Positions 10,909 through 23,962 of a DNA stretch of 64,000 bases are shown here, one piece after another; positions within the stretch are counted from its first letter, which is position 1, and the number at the start of each line of letters is the position of its first letter. A program made the position numbers and the translations under genes. Below the pieces are notes generated by a model, which made no database searches, was not told where the DNA came from, and saw only the letters and a list, made by a program, of their open reading frames with translations. Origin of the DNA: Scenedesmus sp. ARA3 (Eukaryota; Chlorophyta; Chlorophyceae; Sphaeropleales; Scenedesmaceae); NCBI GenBank assembly GCA_004335835.1, contig RWJK01001375.1:62001-126000 (forward strand), written 5' to 3'.

Positions 10909-13626
10909 ATGGACCAGTTCGTGGAGGGGAAGAACCCGTACACTATCTTAGGGCTAGACAAGGGCGCCCAAAGCACGCTCGATGAAATAAAGAAGGTTGG
11001 TCATATCGTTTTTAGGCGCATGCACGACATCTATTCCACCTGGGGCAGTCCAGCTCATGCTGCTGCTGTGCTGTGCTGCTGCTGCATGCTGCAGGCCTAC
11101 CGCCGCTTGGCGCTGATCAAGCATCCAGATAAAGCAAAGAACAAGGAGACAGCAGGTGGTTGATTGATGTAGCATGTGAACAGTTGCCTCATGTGGCTTC
11201 TGGTGCTTACCTGTGTTGGCTCCAGCAAGGGCAGCTGTGTGCTTTTGTGCGCTGCGACGAGTGATGCATGCAGCAGACCATCTTAACCCAGCAGCAGCTT
11301 GATGCACTAGCCACAACACAAGAAGACACACAAATCACTGCATGCATGGCTCAGGCTGGTTGTTCTGCCCCTGCTGTTGCAGCTCAAGAGTTCGATGAGC
11401 TCAAGAAAGCCTATGCCATCCTGACAGACAAGTCAGCAAGGGGAGCACTTGATGATTGCCTGGAGTGAGTGTCATGTATTCTTCGGCGCCGGTTAGCAGC
11501 TGATTTTGTCTGCATACAGACAAAGCAACAGTTGCTGCTTGGTTGGGCCTGCCTGGGCTAAACAGCTGATTGTCAGCACTGAAGTGAGCAGCTGTGACTT
11601 GCAGCGATGCTGCAGCCGCACAAATCACTGCCAGCAAGCTAGACACCCTCAGCCTTCAAAGACCTGGTTACGCATTGAACTGCAGCCCATCTTACCACCA
11701 GCAGCATGCAGGATGTCACGTGCACTGGCCTGGCGCACGTGCCAGGCGCCAGGCACGTGCGCCACCTCCTGGCACGTGGCACACCATGCACACACGCACC
11801 TGCCCTGTAGCCCATCGCCTCGCTGCAATGCTCATGCTTGGGCTGCCATGTGACGGTTTATTCGTCTTTTGGTTGCTGCTGCGCCTGCAGTGTGCAGTCG
11901 CGGCGTGAGGAGCGGCTGGCGCAGCAGGACGCCAAGCGGCAGAAGATGCGGCAGGACCTGGAGCGGCGGGAGAAGCAGGGCGCAGCAGCAAAGAGCGAGG
12001 AGGAGCAGGCACGCGCACGGCTCAAGGTGGGCTGCTGACTGGTGGCACAGCGTGGCAGTCAGGGCTACTTCCCCTGCAACAGCAACGTTGGTTGCAGACA
12101 GCAGTGAGGGGCTCCATTCCCTGCAACAGTGATGTTGGTCTCACAAATCCAGCGCCAAGTGGTACCAGGGCAGGCGCTGGGGTGGTAGCAGAGTGTTAGG
12201 TGATCGGTTTTGCATGGCTTCAGCAATAGCTGTAGTGATGGTTGTCGCCCGGTGGCACCATGGTGTCTGTGTGCTGCGGTCCTGGACATCCAGGCGCTGC
12301 TGATGGTGCTGCTGCTGAGCTGCAGGTGGAGTTGGAGGCGCTCAGGACACGTGCGCAGCAGGAGCAGCAGGAGCGGCATGCAGCAGCAAGTGCCGCAGCG
12401 GCTGCTCGCGCCGCCAGTACTGCAGCAGCAGCAGGCGCTGGCTGGGAAGCAGCAGCAGCAGGTGCAGCAGATGCTGACGATGAGACGACACAGCTGCTGA
12501 TGCGGACAGTGAAGGCAGCGTGGGACCCAAGCATAAGTAAGTAGAGCAGCAGCTCAGTGACAGGATGATGAATGCTATAGACAGCGCCTGGCGTGAAGCA
12601 GCCTTTCTGCTTAGTTAATGATCGTGGTGCAATGGTTGTGGCAGCATTGCGCTGCTTGATGCCTTGCTGCTGCACGACAGTAGTTGTCAGCAGCCGTGCA
12701 CCGCTAGATAGCACCACTGCATCCATGAGATTCACCCTAACTATGCCTACCAGCAGATACAGCACCACTCTCAAGCAATGCATGAGTTCTATGTCCTGAG
12801 CCACTCGTGCGCGCCTCTGCACGTTCACCAGGCAATGCAGGCGTTGCCAGTTACTGTGCTGCACTGCCTTTTACTCTGCATGTCACTGTGCCTGCCTGCA
12901 CGCCTGCCACTCAGCATCTTTTGTCGCCTCCTTTTCCCTGCTTCCCATATCAGGCAACTACAGCACTGACAGGCTGCGCCAAATCTTCTCAGCCAGCTGG
13001 AGTGTAGAAGACGTCATCCTCAAAGACCGAAGCAGCAGCAGCAGCAGCAGCAAGAAGTCAAAGAAGGCATCTGCTCTGGTGGTGCTGAGCAGCATAGAGG
13101 CAGCGCAGCAAGCCGCACAGGAGGTGCATGGTGATATGAAGAACCCACTGCTGGTCACACCATACCTGAAAGTCATGCCTCAGTCGGCGCAGCAGCAGCA
13201 GCAACAGCAGCAGCAGGGTGATGCAGCAGCAGCTGGCAGGTGCAGCACGCCCCCTGCAGGGGCTGCTGCTGCTGCTGGTGCGAAGCAGCCGCTGTTTGCG
13301 AGTGGGCTCGCAGGTGCCACTAGCATGCAGGTGCAGCGACCCAGCAAGCCACTGTTTCCTGGTGAGTTTTATTTTCTTAACAGGGTCCTTGGCATGTGTG
13401 TTGCCGCTGTGGTCAAATGGTCAAAAGCAGTATGCTGCAAACATCAGCATGTGTCACATGTCTTACTTTACATGCATTGTTCACAATGCTCATGCTCGTA
13501 CGTGCCTGCCTGTTTGGTGCTCTCTGCTCTGCAGGTGCAGCTCCCCGTGAGCCAGACGCATCTGGACCCGCAGCAGCAGCAGCAGCAGCGCAGCCATTCA
13601 GCAGCTTCCCTGGCATGCCGCCAGGT

Positions 13627-13662
<36 letters not shown>

Positions 13663-14001
13663 GCAGGTGCAGGCAGCACTAGCAAGTTTGGCAGCTTCCC
13701 TGGCATGCCATCAGCAGCTGCAGGTGCAGCAGCAGCTGGCGGCAGCAGCGGCAGCAAAGGCACGTTCAGCAGCTTCCCAGGCATGCCGGCTGCTGCAGGC
13801 ACAGCAGCAGCGGGTGCAGCCGGCAGCAGTAGATTTGGCAGCTTTCCTAGTTATCCTGCTGGTGGGCAAGCTTCAGCTGCTAGCAGTCGGCAGCCGAATC
13901 TGAACGGTGTGCCTGTTGGTGGTGGGTTTGAGGATGCAGTGCTGCAGAAGTTGCACCAAAAAGGCAGTGCAGCTGGTGGCGCTGGAACCAAAGCGCCGTG
14001 A
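10909..14001 (+). CDS. DNAJC17: DNAJC17-like J-domain / RRM protein (spliceosome-associated)
   Basis: Exons 10909-10995, 11095-11155, 11383-11464, 11891-12026, 12326-12536, 12954-13361 and 13535-14001; 1,452 nt, 483 residues, all phases consistent. Domain order matches DNAJC17. First comes an N-terminal J-domain (NPYTILGLDKGA, AYRRLALIKHPDKAKN with the catalytic HPD loop, then FDELKKAYAILTDKSAR). It is followed by a charged coiled coil (RREERLAQQDAKRQKMRQDL) and an RRM-like fold (NYSTDRLRQIFSASWSVEDV ... SALVVLSSIEAAQQAAQEV). DNAJC17/Cwf23-type proteins act with the spliceosome in the nucleus. The alga-specific C-terminus is low complexity, with about four repeats of an FxSFPGMP motif (FSSFPGMPPG, FGSFPGMPSA, FSSFPGMPAA, FGSFPSYPAG) separated by Q/A/G tracts. 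It ends FEDAVLQKLHQKG. Family assignment is firm; function is by homology. Confidence 0.87.
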
Positions 14002-14526
14002 TTGCACTGCTGCAGTGCAATGCAGCTGCGGCAGCTGTGGCATGGTTTGAGACCTGTAACATGTGCGGGTACGGAAGCGGCCTGACATGGCTCATGTGGA
14101 AAGGCAGCAGCCGCTGATACCAGGAGCACATGCGTGCGCATTTGATGAGTCACTATCATGCTGGCAACATGTCATCACAGTAGGGTTTATCATGAGGGTT
14201 GTGATAGCACTGTCGGGGTCATCAACTCCGCCAGTGCTACACCCAGTAGGTTCGCCTACTTTGTTTGCCCAGAGAAACATGAGTAATAGACCGTCAGCGA
14301 GAGAGAGGCAGGACAGCAGCCAGTGTACTGCAGACAGTCAGACCAGCAGCGCTAGATGTGGCTGTTTCAGGGCGTTTTGAACGCAGGTTAGTGTCGGATG
14401 TTTGTTTGTGGGGCGGTGCTTGGCGAACGTAAGCAGCGGTCTACGCCGGTGGCGCTCTTATGTTGGCCATCGCACGTAGGCGTGTAGGACGGCCTGCATT
14501 CTGCTGCACCGCTGAAACAGTGTTAA
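14002..14526. other. Intergenic region between DNAJC17 and the AEC transporter gene
   Basis: About 525 bases holding the DNAJC17 3' UTR (TGTAA at 14056-14060 is a candidate algal poly(A) signal) and the upstream region of the transporter. No exon or RNA gene is seen. Confidence 0.5.
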
Positions 14527-17500
14527 ATGGATCACAATAGTCGCACTGAAGGTCTTGTCCAGGTTGCTGGTTTAACTGGCAAGTGCTGCTGCCTGCACAC
14601 GTTCCTGTGGCACGTCTACTGCATGTGCTTAGTCCCGCTACTCCTGAGCATGTGCTACTTTCGGACTGTGAAGCCTATCAAGCACGGTTCTGTGCCCTGA
14701 CAGACGCGTCGTCTCTTGCTGCTCTGCAGGCTTGCAGATCCTGCTCAGCATCTTTGGGGGATGGCTGTGTGCATGGCTGAAGCTGGTGGACCCAGAGGTG
14801 CGACATGGCACACAGCAGCTGATGCCGCATGTCACATATCTTGCATATGCCTGTGACAATGCCACAGCAGCTGTGTTCAGCCTACACAGGATGCAGCGGG
14901 TGCAGCAGTATGCAGCTGCAGCTCTGCAGCTGCATACAGGGGAGCCGCATAGATGTGCAGCTGACACAGAAGCGTGTTTATGTTTGCAGGTGCTCTCAAG
15001 GCAGCTCAATGCCTTTGCTATGAGGGTAAGTCTGCTGCTTGCGCGCCACATGGCTTCGACGTGCTCTGCCCGGCGTTGAGCGGGAGCACAGCACCTGCCA
15101 GCTGCTGCTGGCACCACCAGTGCGCTCTGGCAGCTTGTGCAGCAATGCTGCACGCCGCAGATTGGTCAACATAATCAGTTGCCGATGTTTTTGCTCGCCT
15201 GCAACCGTGTGGTTGCCGTGCTGTCATTTTGTACGTGTGCCACCTAGCATGCCCTCAAAGCCAGCGTATGTCAGCTGACCTCCTACTGCCCCTTCCTCTG
15301 CGTTGCTTTCTGCAAACTCTGGCTCCTGCAAACTTCTCCTGCAAACACCGCCAGGCTGCCTTTCCCGCCTTCATCATCCACCTGCTGGGCATCAAGACTG
15401 ACTTGCAGGACCTGGAGGCGTGGAAGTGAGCAGGCCAGGCAGCTGTGGCAGCAAGACATGCTGCATGCGTCCTTCTCTGCCAGTTCACCAGCACATGTAG
15501 CAGGGCACTTTACATATGGTAATTGCTCCCAGTAGTACGCAGCGACCGGGTTCGGCAAGGCTGCCCAGCCCCAGCCTGTTGTTGAGCGCTACATGCATAT
15601 GTCATCCCTGACTGGTGTTTGTCCTGCAGGGCCCTGGGAGTGTTCATCCTATGGGTGTTCTTGATCCACATGTGCTGCATCGCCTGGCACAAGCTGCGCG
15701 GCGGCAGCTCCACAGCGCAGACGCTTGGCATAAACTGCCTGCTGCTGACCACAAACAACACAGGTGCGCATGCAGGCTGTGCACAAGGCTCGTCAGCTGG
15801 TGGGAGATCAGCGTCACATGGTGACAAATGTGTGCTGAACTGCCGACACCACCAGCAGAAGGCATGTGGCGGTGTCACAAGCTCTACTGGCAGGCAGCTG
15901 TGCTTTTCCTAGCCCAGGCCTCTCATAAAGGCTTGCAGCTTGACTTGCGTTTGACTGGGGTGCTGCTGCCGCTGCTGTTGCTGCAGGCTGCATTGGATGG
16001 CCTGTGTTGATTGCAACAGTGGGCAGGCAGGGCGCCGCACTGTCTATGTTGTTAGGTGAGCTGCTGCCACCTGCCTGCTCGTTGGCCACTGCACTAGCAA
16101 AGCCACAATGGTTGCTTTTCATCTGGCTGCCTACGGTCAGCAGGCTGGTGGCACAGACATGCATAGTCAGCCGTAGTGGCAACACATTCACTCTTGTGCT
16201 TCATACGCCTGGCCATGTGCTGCCGTTGATGCTTTGTGCTGCTGCTGCTTGCTGTCTGGCATGCAGGCGTGCTATTCTTTGTGCAGCTGCTACCAGCAGC
16301 AATCACATGCTTCGAGTATCACAAGTTCCTGCAGGAGGTGAGGCTGCGGCGGAGTAGCAGCTCGCATTCAGCAGCCTTTAGTGCAGCGCATAGCTGCCAC
16401 AAAGTGTATGTTTTGTTCCTGTTATCCAGGCAGCTGCTTCCTGCAGGAGTTTAGTTCGTTTGTACTAGTACGGTATACCAGTACGGTACACCAGGGTGAG
16501 TGTGTTCACCAGGCAGCTGTGCTGGTGTGAAGGAGCTGCAATTCTGCAGGCAAGCGCATGGTGCTGCTACTTGACGCATCCCGTTGGAACAGCATCACAC
16601 AGCAGTGTCAAAGCCATTGCTGTGCATACCGTCCCTGCTCGCTGCTGCAGCACCAACTTGAGGGCTCCACCAGCAATAAGGCAGCAGCAGATGAGTCAGC
16701 AGCGCCAGAACAGGCGCTGCTGCCGACCACCATGGGTCAAGCCAAGCAGCAGAAAGAGGAGCAAGCTGCAACAGGCTTCCCGCATGAGTTCAGGTAGGTG
16801 GCAGGTCGTGTTGCCTCTGTGGTTGCAAACATTAGTAATAGGGCGAGACAGACAGTCTGCATGTGAGCAGCATCTGTGTTGTAGGTGCCGCTGCATAACT
16901 TGCAACACAATGTTGTGTTCATGTGGTGTTCATGTGGTTTCATGCACACAAGATTGTGTTCATGTGGGCAGAACGGGCTTGTAGTGCGCACATGAGGGAT
17001 TCCGCTGTTGTGTTGCTACACGAAAGGTGTGCTGTTAGCTGCTTGCTGGTTGTGGCTGTAATGTTTTTTGCCTCGCACTGCCCTGCGCCACATTTTCATG
17101 CAGGTACTGCTACTGGAGCAATGCAGACTATGTGCCATCCAAGCCAGCTGCTGCAGCAGGCACCGGCAGCATCAAAGACGATGTGCGTGCACCAGCAGGC
17201 GACAATGCCCGCCCGTACCCCAACTACGTTGAGGTGTGTGTTGCTGCCAGCAGCAAGGATGCAAATGATGACCCAGAAGGAGAATTTGAGCACCACTGCT
17301 ATGGCGGCGGCCACCAGGGGCGCAGCAGCAAGAGCAGCCCCGGCAGCAGTGCCAGCAGCAGCACCAGCGGCAACGCAGCTGCTAGCTCTAGCCAGACTCC
17401 AATGACCCCTCGACAGCAGGCCAGCGCAGCAGTGGCTAGGGCTGGCAGCAATGCAGCAGTGGCAGCAGCAGCGGCCAAGGAGTGGTGGCGCTCGGGGCCT

Positions 17501-20462
17501 GCTGGGCGCCCAAAGAAGCCAGAGGCAGGACTCAAACGCGCAAAGGATAGCTGTGACTCTCTATACACTCCTTTTGCAGTAGCAGTTGCAGGCAGCAGCA
17601 GCAGCAAGGAGGCAGACATGCAGCAGAAGCCCCATGTGGTGCAATCGCCTCGAGCAGGGGGGCAGCTCAGTAACCTGACACGCCGGTTGTCGCGTGGTCT
17701 GGGGCAGCAGACGACAGCAGCAGCTGCGGCTGCCGCTGCGGCGGCAAGCAGTGCGGCTGGCACTCTGGTGCGTGCGGCGTCGCTCAAGAAGCCGCAGCAG
17801 CAGCAGCGGGGCTCGCTGGCTCATATGAGTGTGCCGCTGCTGTCTGGCCATGAGGGTGCAGGCAGCTGTGGTGGCACTACTGAGACGGCGCTTGCAACAT
17901 CTGGCAGCGTTACGCTGGCAGATCTCGATGCTGCAAGGCGCATGAGTGGTGCTGGTGGTGTAAGCAGCTCAGCAGCAGCAGGCGGCGGCAGCAGCAGCAG
18001 CGGCATGGCTAGGGCCAGTGGTGCAGGGGAAGCAGCATTTGCAGCGTTTGAGGCGGCGGGCGCTGAGCATGCTGTGGCGCACCGCAGCCAGACGATTGGC
18101 CTGGGCATTGGAGCGGCAGCATCGTTTGCCAAAGCAGCTGATAGTGCCATTGAGCTGCACACAATGTGCTATCGAGCCAGCGACGGCAGCAAGCAGCATC
18201 AGCAGCACCACGCAGCTGAGGTCAACTACAATCCCTTTGAGGCGCACGAGAGGCAGCTGCAGCAGCAGCTGGCAGCTGGCAGCAGCCTCAGTGCCATGTC
18301 TGCCCCCATCGCTGCAGCTGCATCTGGCCCAGGAAGTGGCGCACTGCTGTTACAGAACAGCAGCATCGCTGCTGGCAACAGCAGCACCTTCATGCGCGGG
18401 TTTGGCCTGGGTGGCAGCAATGCACGCATCAACAGCAGGACAGCTCTGCTGGGCCTTGGCAGTGCACCTGACAGCGCCGGCGGTGCTGCTGCAACACAGC
18501 CGGCTGCTGCTGCTGCTGCTGCTGCTGCAGCTGCTCGCGCAAAGCCTGCTCAGGTATCAAGCAGCCCCAACAGCAAGGGCAAGACAAAGCTCAGTAGTGT
18601 GGCGCATGGTGCTGCAACTGCAGCTGGGTCTGCTGGGGCTTCTTGTGTTGGGGACTTGGAGGTGAAGGAGGAAGTGGTGCATCACCGTGGCTGCTTTGGG
18701 GCCTTCATGCGCAACCACCCGCTGCTGGTGCACATCACGGCAGTGCAGCTTAAGGTGCGGCAAAGGATCAACATCGTACTTGAAGCCAACACTTTCATGC
18801 TGGCTTGCGCTGGCTGAGTGGTTGCGAGTGGTTGTGGTTGTGCCTGTGTGTGCGTGCCATGCTTTCGGCTGCCTGCTTTGCCAGCGTACTTGAAGTGGTA
18901 CGTCCGGCAGTTGCTTGTTGGTGTTTGCTGGTTGTGCCTGTTGTACCCTCAACCAACACTGCTGGTTGCACATCAGGGTGTTGTGGAACGGCATCAACAA
19001 AGCAATGCCTGTTGAAGCAGGGACAGCAGGCAACCCCACCAAGCTTTTTGCACGTTTGTTCTTCAACCCTTGTGAATTTTAAACTTAAGCCTGACCCTGC
19101 TGCTGCTGCTGCCGCTGCAGAGCTTCCACCTGTGGCTCAACGTCATTGCCATCGCGCTCAGCGTCAGCGGCGCGCGCAAGTACCTGGACGCCGACTCGCC
19201 GCTGGCCCTACCGGCGCTGGGCTGGCTGGACGGCGTGCTGGGCTGGTTCAGCTCCGCATGCATCCCCGTGCTGCTGTTTGCAAATGGCGTGTGGATGGTG
19301 GGCAAGGACATCACAGGGGGCAAGCGCGGCCAGATCCAGGTGCGTGCTGTGTGTGTCACAGCAGCTTAGGGTAGGCCCATAAAGGCATGCATGCCTGTTT
19401 GATCAGCTGTTGAGTCGAGTGGGCAGAGTTGCGGTCCACAATGACCAGCGTGTGGATGGTGGGCAAAACATCACAGGGGGCAAGCGCGGCCAGATGCAGG
19501 TGGCTATTTGTGATTGAGTGGTTTATTTGCTCTGATAGCTATGGATGGTGTGCCTTTGCTTGACCTTGACCAACCCTCTAGCTCAGCGAAGCCTGCAGAA
19601 GCCATGCCAGCTCTAAATGTTGTGCCAAAGTTGGAGATAGGATGCACGCATAATGCTTGCGGTGCACCTGCTCGTACTTTCTTTGGAATTTCGCTCACTG
19701 ACCGGCTTGCTGTCTGCCGTCCCTTGCATGCGTGCAGGTCAGCCTGCTGCTGCTGCTGAAGCTGGCGCTGCTGCCGGCGCTCATGGTGGGCCTCACGCAG
19801 CTCTTCCACATGCGCGGCACGTACGGCCTGTCCCTGGTGCTGCTGAGCAGCTGCCCGCTGGCGCCGCTGGCATTCCTGGTGTGCCAGCAGTACGGCGTTG
19901 GTGCTGAGCTGGCGACGAGTGTGACGATTCAGGGTGTGCTGCTGATGCTGCCACAGATGATGGCAGTCATCAAGATCAGCCAGGTGGGCGGCGTGAGGTT
20001 GGGTAGGGTATGATGGGATGGCATGACGCTGCCGAGACAGTGGCTGCAGACCTTGACATCAACTCGAACAAGGAGTAGTATAGCGTGGCCAGTGTTGCGG
20101 TAGTCTGCGTGGGGCGTGCTGCTGATGCTGCCGCAGGTGATGGCGGTCATCAAGATCAGCCAGGTGGGCGGCATAACATTGGTGTTGTAACGCACTACCA
20201 ACATACTAGTATGTAACGGGTGTGGGGGTGGGTAGGATGGGATGGGGTGTTGATGAAAGAGCGGCAGCAGGCCTTGATGAACTTTGATTATTAGTAGTGT
20301 GTAGTGTGGCAGGTGATGCGGTTATGCGTGTGGGATGTATCTGTCTGTTGATGTAAGCAGTGGAAGCTGCAAACGCAGCTGCGCAAGCGTGAGCCGCAGG
20401 ACAACTGGATCATTGCAGCCTGCCTGGCTGCGCTGATCAGCACTGCATTGCGCACATTCTGA
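14527..20462 (+). CDS. Auxin efflux carrier (AEC/PIN-like) family transporter with long central loop
   Basis: Exons 14527-14562 (least certain), 14738-14797, 14990-15025, 15355-15425, 15630-15763, 15987-16055, 16267-16337, 16555-16793, 17104-18754, 19121-19339, 19738-19983 and 20361-20462; 2,934 nt, about 977 residues. The N-terminal half gives five hydrophobic segments, including ILLSIFGGWLCAWLKL, FPAFIIHLLGIKTDL, LGVFILWVFLIHMCCIAW, TTNNTGCIGWPVL and GVLFFVQLLPAAITCF. A hydrophilic Ala/Ser/Gln-rich loop of roughly 600 residues follows. Then come C-terminal membrane helices: HLWLNVIAIALSVSGARKYL, ACIPVLLFANGVWMVG, SLLLLLKLALLPALMVGL and LSSCPLAPLAFLVCQQYGV. The 5+5 arrangement around a loop and the C-terminal CPLAPLAFLVCQQYGV region fit the Mem_trans/AEC family; the substrate is unknown. 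The first exon and the 16337/16555 junction are inferred from phase only. Two exon ends are duplicated in the following introns. Confidence 0.8.
19448..19505 (+). repeat. Intronic copy of AEC exon-10 end plus 5' splice site
   Basis: The last ~55 bases of exon 10 (19287-19339, encoding GVWMVGKDITGGKRGQIQ) and its donor reappear 161 nt downstream in the intron. The copy has lost one base (ggcaaggac to ggcaaaac), which would break the frame, but keeps the cag|gtg junction. Confidence 0.85.
20111..20175 (+). repeat. Intronic copy of AEC exon-11 end plus 5' splice site
   Basis: Exactly 180 nt after the end of exon 11, the segment encoding GVLLMLPQxMAVIKISQ and the cag|gtgggcggc donor recurs with its frame intact. 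Similarity extends into the flanking intron (gggtagg..gatgggatgg.., and a gtgtggcaggtgatgcgg-like stretch), so the duplicated unit includes both exon end and intron start. Confidence 0.9.
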
Positions 20463-23128
20463 CGGCTGTGGTTGCTGCGTCTTGCTGCAGGTGGCTGGGC
20501 TGTATGATGTGGATCTCCTGAAGGCAGCCTAACGGCTGTCAACAGCACCTTGAAGCTTGGACAGGCAGTCTGAAGGCGCGTATGCCTGCTGCCGCATGCG
20601 GCTGGTTGAGGTTACATGCGCTGATCTGCATGCTTTGAATTCATGGCCGATGGTTTTCCGCAGGGCTGCTCGCATGTTGAGGGGCGTGTGAGGGTCCAGC
20701 AAGGAGGGTGTCCCTGGCATGCTGTGTATGAGGATGGGTAGCACCATGTTGGATGCCGTACAGGCTGTTGGCTTTTGCGTGGAATGCATACGCAGAGCTG
20801 TTTGGAACGTAGATGTGTCCAGCTGCTGTGCCACTTCAATGCTTGGCTCTGGCAGCATATGGGTGCAGCGTTTGCTCTGATTTGTTTGCGTGTGGTCGCA
20901 GCTACCTTTGCAGCTACCTGCTGGTGTCATTCTGTGTTTGATGCTCAATTTTTTTCTGATAGTTTTTTTACGGGACTGCTCTTTTGAGCAGTAATCAAGC
21001 TACTGGCCTCTGTAGCGAAGAGGCTTCCGGCATGCAACGCAACAGGTTGAGGTCATTGTCTGCACAATCTGAAGCATGTTTAGCACATGTACTATGTGAG
21101 CAACCTGCTCTTTCAAGCACCGCGATCACACCGGTGTGTTGGGATGCCTATTGATCCCGTTGCCGCATTGCAGGTAGTGTGCATGCCTCTGATTTTGCGT
21201 CCCATATGCACGCAGGTTAGGTTGCAGACGCATTCAACAGTGATTGCTGCTGGTGTGTTGCAGAGCTGGCGCTAGATAGTGTGTGGTTTTTTGTATGCTC
21301 ATTTGTATATGCTGCAGCTGCATTGAGCCGGCGCACAGCCACTTGTGTAGGTGCCTTTGTGCAGGTGCCTTTTGACTTGAATATGTCATTGGCCTCATAG
21401 GCCTTTGCGTGTCGTTGTTTGTAGCAGAGCAAAATTTGCAGTTTGAGAGCGTTAACGCAACACAACGTGATTGCTTGCAGGCAGATCATGCTGACAGCGC
21501 CATCCCTGCCCTTAGGATGCTTGCAATGTTGTTCTTGTGTCATCATTGGATACGCTTGGTTTGTGTGTGATTTGTCGGGCTTCCGTGTGCAATTCGCTTT
21601 GTTTGTTCTGTTGTGTGCATTTGTGATCTGCGTGTGCAGTGTGACCATCAGCTATATAATGCTACCAGCGCGTCTGAGTGTATTGCATAAACAGCTTTCA
21701 CGCTGCAGGAGTGTGTGTCACTCCATCGCATTAGGTGCAAGAGGCCGCCCGACTGGACTTGGTGTGCGGCTGATGCTGTGTCTGGTGCGAGAGGCAGGGG
21801 GGCCATGCTGCATTAGCGTGCAATTAATCCAGTGCACTGGGTGCAGTGCGCCATCTTCGTTACTTTGCCTGTGTGCGGCTGACGCTGTGTTTGGTGCGAG
21901 GGGCAGGGCCGTCATGCTGCATTAGCGTGCAATCAATGTTGTCATGCTGCAGGAGTGTGCTTTACTACTTCCAATGCGTCTGGTGCAGTGTGCCACCCTT
22001 CTTTACTTTGCCTGGTGTGCGGGTGATGGCTGCCAGGACTGCAAATGTTGCACTGTGCTGCTGCAATGCAGAGCCTTGCTGATCCTGTTCTCCGTGCCGT
22101 GGTCCCCGGGTGCAGCAAAGAAGAAGCAGATGCTCTCTGCTCTGTTGTTTGTATTGTTTCCTAACAGCAGTTGCTGCCTGCCTTGCGACCTTGTTCTTGT
22201 GTGCTTTCTTCTGTTTGGCTGTCTTCAAGTGCAAATGAACATGGACCAGAGGTACGATCTGGAATGTCGACGACATGTGCTTGTTCATCAGGCAGTTGGT
22301 TGCTAGGCAGGTGCCCCAAGCATCGAGGCTGATGTGTCACACGGCGCCAGACGCCGTTTTCTGAGACCAGGGTTTTACTGGGGTCCCCAGTCAATGGATT
22401 GGCGTGGCAGTGTTGCCAAGGCCAACGGCGGGTCTGGTGGCTTGTGTATGGCTGGACGTCTTATAGTTGCATGTTGGTGTGCACAGCAGCCTGCTGCAAC
22501 TTGTGGTCATGGCTTCTTCATGAAGCATCAGGACCATGAGCCCTGAACCCTGGAGGGTCAAATGCGCCACTGTCACCGAGTAGGTGCTGTGCCCTGCTTA
22601 CTGTCTTGCATGCTGCGGGTGTGAGCCTCTACATTGATTGATTGAGAGCGGACGAGTCCAGCTATGGTTTAGTTTAGGAAGAGATTGCTGCTTGAATCAA
22701 GTTGTACCTGGCCCATCCCAGTTGCAGGGCCTGCACATTCTCAGGATCGCCCTTTGTAAAGTTGTTGTCTACAAATCCCGAATACTGTCGTAAACTTACC
22801 AAACGTTCGAAGGGCACCCCGTTTGACACCGCTTGACTTTGAAGACAGATGGCAACCATTCAATCGACTCAGCTGCAGACGGCATATTCAGGATGACTGC
22901 TCGAAGCAACACTTAAGCCGTAAACCGGTGCTCGAGGGTGCGTACGACCTGCTACCATATCTGAGGTAGTACTGCTGCTGCTACTGCTTTCCAGAGCCCA
23001 GCAGACATGCCTGCCTGACTCCATTGCCAAAGGGCACATGCTCAGTTGTTTGAGTGTCAACCGAATGACTGACTGTTGCAGACACTGCACCTGGCACTCC
23101 AGTGCTAGCTCCAGCTCTCAGAGGCGAC
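20463..23128. other. Long intergenic region upstream of the OPR gene
   Basis: About 2.7 kb without a supportable gene. It contains a GT-rich tandem repeat (21762-22030) and scattered short frames. One minus-strand frame at 22674-22859 (61 codons, with SLRQYSGFVDNNFTKGDP) has a polar, protein-like composition but no splice partner, and is not called. The 3' UTR of the transporter and the OPR promoter must lie here. Confidence 0.5.
21762..22030. repeat. Diverged ~109-bp tandem repeat
   Basis: Units begin at 21762 and 21871 with gtgtgcggctgatgctgtgt-like sequence and share gcgaggggcagg..catgctgcattagcgtgcaat. A third, partial unit (about 21975-22030) repeats gtgcagtg(c/t)gcca.. and tactttgcctg.tgtgcggg. 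No coding role is apparent. Confidence 0.7.
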
Positions 23129-23316
23129 ATGCACACATGCCACAGCCGCAGCCAGCTGGCATCTAGGCCTTGCAGCCGAGGCAGCCATCTCAGCCCTGCG
23201 TTGTGCAGGCAAAACCTGCTCAACAGCAGCAGCAGCAGTCACATCCATCGCATCATTGCAGCAACTGCTGCTGTGCTGGCTGTGCAAGCCAGCAAGGCTG
23301 GTGCACAGGGGTCGTC

Positions 23317-23347
<31 letters not shown>

Positions 23348-23389
23348 TGGAGAGATGACCAGCCAAAGCCGTTTGCTGGTGATGAGGGC

Positions 23390-23422
<33 letters not shown>

Positions 23423-23919
23423 TCTGGTGTCTTTGTGCAAAAGAGGCCATCTGCTGCCGCGACAGTAGCCAGCAGCAGCAGCAGCAGGAGCAGCAGCAGC
23501 AGCAGCAGCAGCAGCGGTAGCAGTGGAGAGCAGCCCACCCGTAGCACAAACAAGAAGCAAAGGCAGAGCGGGAGCACCAGGACTGTAGACGCAGCGGCAG
23601 CAGCAGCAGCAGCATCTGCCGGTCCTGGTAGTACAGATAGCCCTGCAGGAGTGAAGCAGCAAGCAGCAGCTAGTCAACAAGAACGTCAGCTTCATGACAG
23701 TCAGGCAGCAGGCAGCACAGCAGGCAGCCAACAAAGCGGCAGCGGAGCAGCAAGCAGCAGCAGCAAGCAGAGGCCCCGCAGGCCTAGCAGCAGCAAGCAG
23801 CAGCCTCTGACCTGGCGCAGCCAGGGCAAGCCTGAAGCTGCTGCGAGTGCTGCTGCTGCTGCTGCCGGTCCTGTTGCTGCTGCTAGCTATAAGAACTTTA
23901 GACAGCCAGGAGAGGTTGC

Positions 23920-23962
<43 letters not shown>

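Noticed and set aside
22674..22859. 61-codon minus-strand frame with protein-like composition
   Set aside because: No splice partner, domain or conserved neighbour could be found; too short to call.
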